From: Bacillota bacterium
GTDB lineage: Bacteria > Bacillota > Clostridia > Lachnospirales > Lachnospiraceae
Length of the DNA: 64,000 bases
Reading direction: 5' to 3'
Assembly: GCA_023434365.1 (NCBI GenBank)
Contig: JAEYSV010000057.1
Span: 80,832-144,831, forward strand
A program made the position numbers and the translations under genes. Shown here piece by piece: positions 52,392 through 60,203 of the stretch (the stretch's first letter is position 1; the number at the start of each line of letters is the position of its first letter). The notes beneath the pieces were generated by a model that saw nothing but the letters and a program-made list of their open reading frames with translations, ran no database searches and was not told the origin of the DNA.

Positions 52392-54118
52392 GCTTGAGTG
52401 CTAATGTAAGTGAAAAGGCAGCCCTAATTTGGGCGATTGCAGATAAATTAACAGGTGTATATAAACCACATGAATATGGAGAAGTTATTTTACCGTTGAC
52501 TGTAATCAGACGATTTGACTGTATACTAGAAGAAACAAAAAATGACGTATTAGACAAGTATGAGGAAGTTAAAAAACTTCCAATGAAAGACATTTTGCTT
52601 CGTAAGGCATCGGGCTACGCGTTTTATAATACAAGTAAATACACATTTGAAAAGTTGCTTGATGATCCAGATAATATCGAAATAAACTTCCGTGATTATC
52701 TAAATGGATTTTCTGAAAATGTTCAGGATATAATCGAAAAATTTAAATTTGATGGGCATATAACTACAATGGCAAATAAGGGGATTCTATATATTGTGAT
52801 AAAAGAATTTACTATGCCGAAAGCAAATCTACATCCGTCAGTTATTTCAAATTTGGAAATGGGATATATATTTGAAGAAATTATTCGAAGATTTTCTGAA
52901 GCTCATAACGAGGATGCTGGTCAACATTATACTCCTCGTGAAGTTATTCGTCTTATGGTTAATATACTATTTTATGATGATAATGACATTCTTTCTGGAA
53001 GCAATGTTGCAAAGACTATATATGATCCAGCATGTGGGACAGGAGGAATGTTATCAGTAGCAGAAGAATATCTTCATGAATTAAATGCTTCCACTGAGCT
53101 TATGGTATTTGGGCAAGAGTTGAATGATCAGACTTTTGCTATCTGTAAGGCAGATATGCTAATTAAAGGGAATAATGCTGATTTTATTAAAGATGGAAAT
53201 ACATTATCAGATGACAGATTTGAAGGACAAAAATTCGATTATATATTGTCAAATCCACCATTCGGTAGAGAGTGGAAAAATGAAAAGACAAAAGTGGAAG
53301 CTGAAGCAAAACGTGGTTTTGCAGGACGTTTTGGTATTGGATTACCCGCATCTTCAGATGGACAGATGTTGTTTTTGCTTACAGCACTTTCTAAAATGAA
53401 AGAACCAAAAGATGGAGGAAGTCGTATTGCAATAATTCATAATGGATCTCCATTGTTTACCGGAGATGCTGGAAGTGGTCCTTCTGATATTCGTAAATAT
53501 ATAATAGAAAATGATTTGCTTGAGGCGATTATTGCTTTACCCAATGATATTTTTTATAACACAGGTATTGCTACATATATCTGGGTTCTTTCAAATAAAA
53601 AAGGTGGCACAAAACGAGAAGGGAAAGTACAACTTATTAATGCTAATGGGTTATTTGAGAAACGTCGCAAAGCATTGGGCAATAAACGAAATGATATTCC
53701 GGAAATTGCTATATCAGAAATTACACAGATATATGGAAACTTCTACGCAAATGATATTAGTAAAATATATGATAATGAAGATTTTGGTTATACAAAGATA
53801 GTAGTTGAAAGACCACTTCGAAATGAAGATGGGGAGTTGATTTTGAAGAATGGTAAAAAGCAACCGGATTCTGCTTTAAGAGATACTGAAAATGTACCAC
53901 TAAAGGATAGTATTGATGATTTTTTTAAGAGAGAAGTATTACCTTTTGTACCTGATGCATGGGTTGATAAAAAGAAATCAAAGATTGGCTATGAAATTCC
54001 ATTTACACGATATTTTTATAAATATGAAGCACCGCAGCCTTCTGATGAAATCATGGCAGAAATTATGGATTTGGAAACGGAACTTTCTGGTAGTTTGGAG
54101 GGGGTATTCGGTCTATGA
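52388..54118 (+). CDS. hsdM: Type I restriction-modification methyltransferase subunit
   Basis: The N6-adenine methyltransferase subunit (576 residues) of a type I restriction enzyme, acting with HsdS to modify host DNA. An N-terminal helical HsdM domain (LIWAIADKLTGVYKPHEYGE) precedes the SAM motif DPACGTGGML (about 215) and the catalytic motif NPPF (SNPPFGREW, about 295). Both are intact. It overlaps the XRE gene upstream and the hsdS start downstream, each by 4 nt. The operon order is xre-hsdM-hsdS-HEPN-hsdR. Confidence 0.95.
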   Translation: MSLSANVSEKAALIWAIADKLTGVYKPHEYGEVILPLTVIRRFDCILEETKNDVLDKYEEVKKLPMKDILLRKASGYAFYNTSKYTFEKLLDDPDNIEINFRDYLNGFSENVQDIIEKFKFDGHITTMANKGILYIVIKEFTMPKANLHPSVISNLEMGYIFEEIIRRFSEAHNEDAGQHYTPREVIRLMVNILFYDDNDILSGSNVAKTIYDPACGTGGMLSVAEEYLHELNASTELMVFGQELNDQTFAICKADMLIKGNNADFIKDGNTLSDDRFEGQKFDYILSNPPFGREWKNEKTKVEAEAKRGFAGRFGIGLPASSDGQMLFLLTALSKMKEPKDGGSRIAIIHNGSPLFTGDAGSGPSDIRKYIIENDLLEAIIALPNDIFYNTGIATYIWVLSNKKGGTKREGKVQLINANGLFEKRRKALGNKRNDIPEIAISEITQIYGNFYANDISKIYDNEDFGYTKIVVERPLRNEDGELILKNGKKQPDSALRDTENVPLKDSIDDFFKREVLPFVPDAWVDKKKSKIGYEIPFTRYFYKYEAPQPSDEIMAEIMDLETELSGSLEGVFGL

Positions 54119-55356
54119 GAAGTTTGAAAGATAGCGGTGTAGATTGGATTAATAAAGTGCCAAATGATTGGCAGATTAAGCGACTTAAAGCGGTTCTATG
54201 TGAAAGAAATGAAACTAATAATCCAGTAAAAACAGATTTTATCCTTTCATTAACAAACGATAGGGGGATAATACCATATACAGAAAAAGGGGATCTAGGT
54301 AATAAATCTAAAGATGATCTTTCAGGGTATAAGTTGGCATACCCAAACGATATAGTTTTAAATAGTATGAATGTTATTATAGGATCAGTAGCTCTTTCAA
54401 ACTATTTTGGGTGTGTTAGTCCTGTGTATTATATGCTATATCCTCGCTTTGAAGAATCTTCGATTCAATATTTTAATTATCTATTTCAAACAAAAGAATT
54501 ACAGAACAAGCTTAGAGGATATGGCAATGGTATTATGGAAATTCGCATGCGAATACAAATGTCTAAATTGAATACGGTAGAGTTGCCAATTCCTCCATTT
54601 GATGTCCAACACAAAATAGCTAGATTTCTTGATGATAAGTGTGAAAGAATTAATTTGATAATTACACAACAACAAGAGTTAATAGAAAAGATAAAAAAAT
54701 ATAAGCAGGCATGTGTAACTGAAATGGTAATAAATGAAAATTTGCCCATTTATAGGTTACGTCATTGTATTAATAATATTGAACAAGGTTGGAGTTCACC
54801 ACCGGCGGAGAAGGTTGATGAAGAAAATGGCTGGTTTGTTTTATCTTTATCAGCAATAAAAGGTGGAAAATTTAACTCGAAGGCTAAAAAACCAATAGAT
54901 TCAGAGGCCAAAATTCCTTTAAATCTTGAAATAATAAAAGGTGATTTTTTAATGACACGTTCGAATACACGTGAGTTGGTTGGAGATATTTGTTTGGTTT
55001 CAGATTGTGATTCGAAAACAATATTTTCTGATTTAATATATAGAATAAGATTTAATGACTTATTGTTACCTGAGTATGCAAATTATTTATTACAGTCAGC
55101 ATATATTCGTCAACAAATACAAGAATCAGCAAGGGGCTCAAGTGGAACAATGCCTAAAATATCTCATAAAGCAATAAAAGATATTAAAATATATCTACCA
55201 TCAAAAGAAGAACAAAAGAGTCTTTCGCTTAAATTAGATGTATTATGTAATAAATTGGAATTATTGATAACAAAAAAACAGGAGTTAATCAGCAAACTTA
55301 CTGATTATAAAAACTCCTTAATTTACGAAGTAGTTACTGGAAAAAGGGAGGTGTAG
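54115..55356 (+). CDS. hsdS: Type I restriction-modification specificity subunit
   Basis: A 413-residue HsdS that recognises a bipartite DNA target for both methylation and cleavage. Two target-recognition domains are separated by a helical spacer. The first begins SGVDWINKVPNDWQIKRLKA and is followed by IPPFDVQHKIARFLDDKCER and a coiled helix. The second repeats the plan and ends LPSKEEQKSLSLKLDVLCNK. Only one hsdS copy is seen, with no inverted partial copies nearby, so recombinational switching is not indicated. It overlaps hsdM by 4 nt. The HEPN gene starts 3 nt after its stop. Confidence 0.93.
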   Translation: MRSLKDSGVDWINKVPNDWQIKRLKAVLCERNETNNPVKTDFILSLTNDRGIIPYTEKGDLGNKSKDDLSGYKLAYPNDIVLNSMNVIIGSVALSNYFGCVSPVYYMLYPRFEESSIQYFNYLFQTKELQNKLRGYGNGIMEIRMRIQMSKLNTVELPIPPFDVQHKIARFLDDKCERINLIITQQQELIEKIKKYKQACVTEMVINENLPIYRLRHCINNIEQGWSSPPAEKVDEENGWFVLSLSAIKGGKFNSKAKKPIDSEAKIPLNLEIIKGDFLMTRSNTRELVGDICLVSDCDSKTIFSDLIYRIRFNDLLLPEYANYLLQSAYIRQQIQESARGSSGTMPKISHKAIKDIKIYLPSKEEQKSLSLKLDVLCNKLELLITKKQELISKLTDYKNSLIYEVVTGKREV

Positions 55357-55359
55357 TTT

Positions 55360-55938
55360 TTGGTAGAACAAATTATTAATGATGTAAATCGTGCTTTAGA
55401 CAATGAAGCATACTATGCAGCATTAACACTTGTGCTTACACTTCCAGACATTTGTGGCAAAGCTCAATATCCAGAAGCAGGAGTTACTAAAAGATACATC
55501 TCTTGGTATGATGAACATATTGGAAAGTATGAACAATGCCCATGTGAACATTGTAAAGAAGTGCAAATGCCATATTTAAGCGGTGAAGTGATTTATAACC
55601 TTAGAAATTCTATGCTACATCAGGGAACTCCTAATATAAGCAAGAAAGATATAAAAAATACTGCCAATAAAATTGACCATTTCGTATTAGCCATTGAAAA
55701 GAAAAATGAATTTGATATTTATGTAGATTCTTCAGGAATTCTAAGTAGTAACTTCAACGATGTGGCAACTAGAGAATATCGTGTTAATGTTCGTAGGCTA
55801 TGTCTCGTGATTTGTGCATCATCTAAAGGTTATTACGAAAATAATAAAGAAAAATTCGATTTTTTTAATTACTCAATATTGGATTTGGATGCTGAAATGG
55901 AACGGTTACAAAAAATAAATGCTTGGGGGGATGAGTAA
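55360..55938 (+). CDS. HEPN-motif protein embedded in the type I restriction operon
   Basis: A 192-residue protein I cannot assign to a named family. It carries LRNSMLHQG with Arg82, Asn83 and His87, the exact RNxxxH signature of HEPN ribonucleases. A Cys cluster (CPCEHC, residues 60-65) could bind metal. Mostly helical segments surround the motif, followed by a more beta-rich C-terminus (FDIYVDSSGILSS). The start is TTG at 55360, 6 nt after GGGAGGTG. Its stop overlaps hsdR's ATG. It sits in the slot taken by prrC, a HEPN anticodon nuclease, in the E. coli prr locus, but has no ATPase domain. RNase function is inferred from the motif alone. Confidence 0.7.
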   Translation: MVEQIINDVNRALDNEAYYAALTLVLTLPDICGKAQYPEAGVTKRYISWYDEHIGKYEQCPCEHCKEVQMPYLSGEVIYNLRNSMLHQGTPNISKKDIKNTANKIDHFVLAIEKKNEFDIYVDSSGILSSNFNDVATREYRVNVRRLCLVICASSKGYYENNKEKFDFFNYSILDLDAEMERLQKINAWGDE

Positions 55939-58900
55939 TGACAGATTTTGATGTAAAAGAACTTCGATTTGAACAGGATATAGAAGAATATCTTCTGGCA
56001 AACGGAGGATATCAAAAAGGTAACCCGAGATCTTTTGATCGCAAATTAGCTTTGGATACCGAAACATTTCTACATTTTTTGAAAGTCAGTCAGCCAAATA
56101 AATGGGAACGTTATGAAAAAACATACGGAAAAGATAGTGAGAAACAAGTTATAGATCGTTTTTGCCGTGAAGTAAAAATGGTTGGTCTGCTGAGAGTTCT
56201 TAGACAAGGTTTTACGGATCGAGGTATTAAGTTTCAAGTGGTATTCTGGAAGCCAGAAACTTCTATTAATGCTTCTAGTCAGAAGCAATACGAAGAAAAC
56301 GTTTTACACTGCACAAGACAGTTACATTATTCTTTAACGAATGAAAACAGCATAGATATTGTTTTGTTTTTAAATGGAATACCAGTTGCTTCAATGGAAT
56401 TAAAATGTCAATTTACAGGTCAGAGTACAGCAAATGCAATTGAGCAATATAAATTTGACAGAGCAGGTAAGGATGCAATATTTGCGTTTAAAGAGCGAGT
56501 ATTAGTGCATTTTGCTGTTGATCTTTCACGTGTATATATGACTACAAAGCTAGAGGGAGATAAAACCTACTTTTTACCATTTAACCAAGGAAGTAATGGT
56601 GCAGGAAATGTTGGCGGAAAAGGAAATCCAATTAATTCAGATGGTTATGACACTGCATATTTATGGGAAAATGTTTTGCATAAAGACAGATTTATGGAAA
56701 TTTTGCATAAGTATATGCATTTACAGGTTGAATTTGATGAAAAAACCAAAGAAGTAAAGTCTGAGCGAATGATTTTTCCTCGGTATCATCAACTAGATGT
56801 GGTTACAAAATTACTTTCTGATGTGAAAGAAAATGGCGCGGGAAGAAATTACCTAATTCAACATAGTGCAGGATCTGGAAAATCAAATTCTATTGCATGG
56901 CTTGCTCATCGTTTAACAGGGTTGCATGATGATAAAGATGAGAAAATTTTTAAGTCTGTTATTATAGTAACTGATCGCCGAGTACTTGACAGTCAGCTTC
57001 AAAACACGGTATATCAATTTGACCATGTAGAAGGTGTTGTTCAGAAAATTGATAAAAATGCACAGCAGCTTAGAGAAGCAATTGAGGCTGGTACAGGAAT
57101 AATTATTACTACATTGCAGAAATTTCCGGTTATCTACAAAGAAGTAAAGTCCGGTGCGAAACGTTTTGCAATCATTGTCGATGAAGCTCACTCTTCACAG
57201 ACTGGTGATGCGGCTAAAAAATTAAAACGAGCGTTGGCCGACACAGATAAGATTCTGGAAGAATATGCGGATATGGAATATGAGGATGAATCTAAACGTA
57301 AAGATGATGAGGATAAGTTGTTAGATGAATTAGCAGCGCAAGGTATTCATGATAATATGTCATTCTTTGCATTTACGGCAACACCTAAAGACAAGACTTT
57401 AAATATGTTTGGATGGAAAGATGAATTTGGAAAGTATCATCCTTATCATATTTATTCGATGAGACAAGCTATTGAAGAAGGATTTATACTTGATGTTCTG
57501 AAAAATTATATGACATACAAGATGTATTTTAAAATTGCAAAGGCGATTCCTGATGACCCAGAACTAGATACGGTTGCAGGTGTGAATGCAATCCGCAATT
57601 TTGAAACATTACATCCACATAATATTTCACAGAAAACCACAGTTATGTTAGAACATTTTCGAAATGTAACAATGCACAAAATAAATGGAAAAGCGAAAGC
57701 TATGATTGTAACTCCATCGCGTTTACATGCGGTTCGATATTTGCAGGAGTTTAAACGCCAAATACAAAGTAAGGGATATGCAGACCTAGATGTCTTAGTT
57801 GCATTTTCTGGTGAGGTTGAAGATGAAGGGCAATCATTTACGGAAGAAAAGCTTAATAAGACAAAAGATGGTGAAACAATAAAGGAAAAAGCTTTACCGG
57901 ATGCATTTCATTCTGATAGTTTTGGCATGCTTATTGTGGCTGAAAAATATCAGACAGGTTTTGATGAACCATTGTTACATACTATGTTTGTAGATAAAAA
58001 ACTTTCTGGGGTTAAAGCAGTTCAGACGTTATCACGTCTAAATAGAATGATGCGTGGTAAGCAGGATACATTTGTTTTGGATTTTGTTAACTCAGCAGAA
58101 GAGATAAGAAAATCATTTGAACCATACTACGAGGAGACAGTTTTAGAAGAAGAAACGAATCCTAATGTGGTTTATGATTTGAAAAACACGTTAGACGAAT
58201 TTCGCGTATATCAGCAAATGGAAATAGAAGCTTTTGCTAAAGTCTTTTATTCGAATAAGAATCAATTGGCTGGAGATTTAGGCAGATTACAAAGCCAGAT
58301 ACAACCTTCGCTTGATCGTTTTGATGCTCTTATTTCAGAACAGCAGGATTTGTTCAAGTCCACTTTGGCTAGATTTAATCGTATTTATGCTTTTATTACA
58401 CAGGTATGTAGATTATTTGATAAGGAAATTCACAAATTTAGTGTGTTTTCTAAATTTCTATATATGCAGTTACCAAAGGGCGGTAAAGATAGAGTGGATG
58501 TTGATGATAAGGTTCTCTTAGAATACTATCGATTAGAAAAAGACTTTGAAGGTGGAATAGAACTTGAAGCTACCGAAGAAGGATTCAAACCGATAACAGG
58601 AGAAGCTGGACGCAAGGAAAAAAAGAAGGATCCGTTGACGATTATTATTGATAAAATCAACGAGCGATATGGAACTTCATTTACTGAAATGGATAAAGTT
58701 TTGTTGCAAATAGAAAATGATTATGCAACACAGGATAAATGGCATAGTTATGCAGAGAATAATGATTTTAAGACATTTATGCTTTTATTCGAAAAAGATT
58801 TTCCAGAGATGGCTGCTAGTCGATATGAGCAGAATGATGATTTCTTTATTCGTATGTTCTCTGACCCAGATATGATGAAGCAAGTAATGGATAGTATTGG

Positions 58901-59009
58901 AACTGTTCTTTATGGTCGACTAAGGAAAAAAGGGAATTATGAAGATGTAAATGCTGAGATGGGAATGGTTGCAGAAGGTTCAGCTACTTATGGAGAAATA
59001 AATCATTGA
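55938..59009 (+). CDS. hsdR: Type I restriction enzyme subunit R
   Basis: The motor and nuclease subunit (1023 residues) that translocates and cuts unmodified DNA. The PD-(D/E)XK-like nuclease site is IDIVLFLNGIPVASMELKCQ (about 136-155). The SF2 helicase has Walker A HSAGSGKSN (about 312), DEAH (VDEAHSSQTG, about 415), FTATP (motif III) and QTGFDEP/LSRLNRM (motifs V and VI). A C-terminal helical domain binds HsdM. ATG overlaps the previous stop (TAATG). A gene with a PD-(D/E)XK-like motif follows 12 nt later, perhaps in the same operon. Confidence 0.95.
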   Translation: MTDFDVKELRFEQDIEEYLLANGGYQKGNPRSFDRKLALDTETFLHFLKVSQPNKWERYEKTYGKDSEKQVIDRFCREVKMVGLLRVLRQGFTDRGIKFQVVFWKPETSINASSQKQYEENVLHCTRQLHYSLTNENSIDIVLFLNGIPVASMELKCQFTGQSTANAIEQYKFDRAGKDAIFAFKERVLVHFAVDLSRVYMTTKLEGDKTYFLPFNQGSNGAGNVGGKGNPINSDGYDTAYLWENVLHKDRFMEILHKYMHLQVEFDEKTKEVKSERMIFPRYHQLDVVTKLLSDVKENGAGRNYLIQHSAGSGKSNSIAWLAHRLTGLHDDKDEKIFKSVIIVTDRRVLDSQLQNTVYQFDHVEGVVQKIDKNAQQLREAIEAGTGIIITTLQKFPVIYKEVKSGAKRFAIIVDEAHSSQTGDAAKKLKRALADTDKILEEYADMEYEDESKRKDDEDKLLDELAAQGIHDNMSFFAFTATPKDKTLNMFGWKDEFGKYHPYHIYSMRQAIEEGFILDVLKNYMTYKMYFKIAKAIPDDPELDTVAGVNAIRNFETLHPHNISQKTTVMLEHFRNVTMHKINGKAKAMIVTPSRLHAVRYLQEFKRQIQSKGYADLDVLVAFSGEVEDEGQSFTEEKLNKTKDGETIKEKALPDAFHSDSFGMLIVAEKYQTGFDEPLLHTMFVDKKLSGVKAVQTLSRLNRMMRGKQDTFVLDFVNSAEEIRKSFEPYYEETVLEEETNPNVVYDLKNTLDEFRVYQQMEIEAFAKVFYSNKNQLAGDLGRLQSQIQPSLDRFDALISEQQDLFKSTLARFNRIYAFITQVCRLFDKEIHKFSVFSKFLYMQLPKGGKDRVDVDDKVLLEYYRLEKDFEGGIELEATEEGFKPITGEAGRKEKKKDPLTIIIDKINERYGTSFTEMDKVLLQIENDYATQDKWHSYAENNDFKTFMLLFEKDFPEMAASRYEQNDDFFIRMFSDPDMMKQVMDSIGTVLYGRLRKKGNYEDVNAEMGMVAEGSATYGEINH

Positions 59010-59021
59010 TGGAGGTAGATA

Positions 59022-60101
59022 ATGACTAACTGGGTAAGAAAGATAGAATACTGTGAATATGCATGTTCTGACATTGACGTTCTGAAAAATCCCGATATAA
59101 GAAAATGCTCTGAAATTAGGAAGGGAACGATTGATGTATCATACTTTGAATTAGCATTTGCGATTGCTAAAAGTATTATATCAAAAGAAGCAGTATTTAA
59201 AAGAGAAATGTTGCTATTGGCAGTTAGCTATGCAATTCAATTACAATTTATATTTACAAAGAATAAGAAAAATTATTTATCAATAAATTTCGAGAATAAA
59301 GATTTATTTAGGGATTTTTCTAAGTCTTCAAGGGATGGAGAAATTGCTCAAGGTATAAATTATTTATTAGCTCAAAAATTATTGGGGGCAGTTGCAGTAG
59401 AAGATTTTAAAACCTATGCTTACGATATACTAAAATGCTCTCCAAAATGTTCAAAAAAAACACCTGATTATATATTGAAATATAAAGGAAATGAACTGGG
59501 GGTATTAGAATCAAAAGGTTCATTAAATGCAGATCCAACTCAAAGTTTAGATTATGCAATGAAACAGTGTGATAGTGGAATTGACTATTTAAAGTATAAT
59601 AAAATTAAGTGCAAGAATTCTTATGCATCAGTAGTAACATTTGCAACATCAAAAAATAACAAGAGAAATTCGTGCATTTATTTTGCAGACCCTGTGATAG
59701 GAGATGCAAGTGTTGATGATTTTGATAAATCTATATTTAGAGAATATTCAAAATGGTTTTATATTGCTGGCAATGAGAATGTTGCAAATATGCTAAAAAA
59801 AGGAGAAGTTATAACGGAAAATAATGATTTTCTAAGAACGTCTATGGACAATAGTGAACACATTGCTATTAGTCGAAGAGTACAATATGATCTAATTGAT
59901 AACAAACAATATATAGTCGAGCTGGGGATACATAGTCATGCTTTGCAATATTTGCAGGGAAAGAGGGAGTGGAAAAAATTCGAGAGTAATCTAGATGTGA
60001 ATAGTGACGGTGTTTATGAACAATATAGTGACGGAACTTATATTCGCATATCAGAAGTTACCGAAGAGCGACTCAAACAATTTGATTCACTGTACTTTTA
60101 A
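59022..60101 (+). CDS. Protein with PD-(D/E)XK-like motif, unknown function
   Basis: A 359-residue protein of no family I recognise. Residues 105-165 look like a restriction-endonuclease fold: GEIAQGINYLLAQKL (a Glu in the first helix), TPDYILKYKGNELGVLESKG with Asp149, Glu163 and Lys165 in a D-x13-E-x-K layout, then a Gln/Asp-containing helix. A Cys pair (KCSPKCSKK) precedes the Asp. The N-terminal 100 residues are helical and the C-terminal 100 have mixed strands. GGAGG lies before the ATG, 12 nt after hsdR, so it probably belongs to the hsd operon. Its role, possibly a second nuclease or a DNA-end sensor, is inferred. Confidence 0.65.
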   Translation: MTNWVRKIEYCEYACSDIDVLKNPDIRKCSEIRKGTIDVSYFELAFAIAKSIISKEAVFKREMLLLAVSYAIQLQFIFTKNKKNYLSINFENKDLFRDFSKSSRDGEIAQGINYLLAQKLLGAVAVEDFKTYAYDILKCSPKCSKKTPDYILKYKGNELGVLESKGSLNADPTQSLDYAMKQCDSGIDYLKYNKIKCKNSYASVVTFATSKNNKRNSCIYFADPVIGDASVDDFDKSIFREYSKWFYIAGNENVANMLKKGEVITENNDFLRTSMDNSEHIAISRRVQYDLIDNKQYIVELGIHSHALQYLQGKREWKKFESNLDVNSDGVYEQYSDGTYIRISEVTEERLKQFDSLYF

Positions 60102-60203
60102 TTGAGTTTAGTTTTGCATGTATTATCAAAATAGGTCTACAATTTGGGGTTAAAACAGTTCTGATATTGATATTACAAAAAGATAAATGGGGAGGAATGT
60201 TAA

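Noticed and set aside
52872..54134. Several short plus-strand frames inside hsdM
   Set aside because: Out-of-frame shadows rich in Leu, Ile and Met; hsdM itself is intact, so no frameshift is implied.
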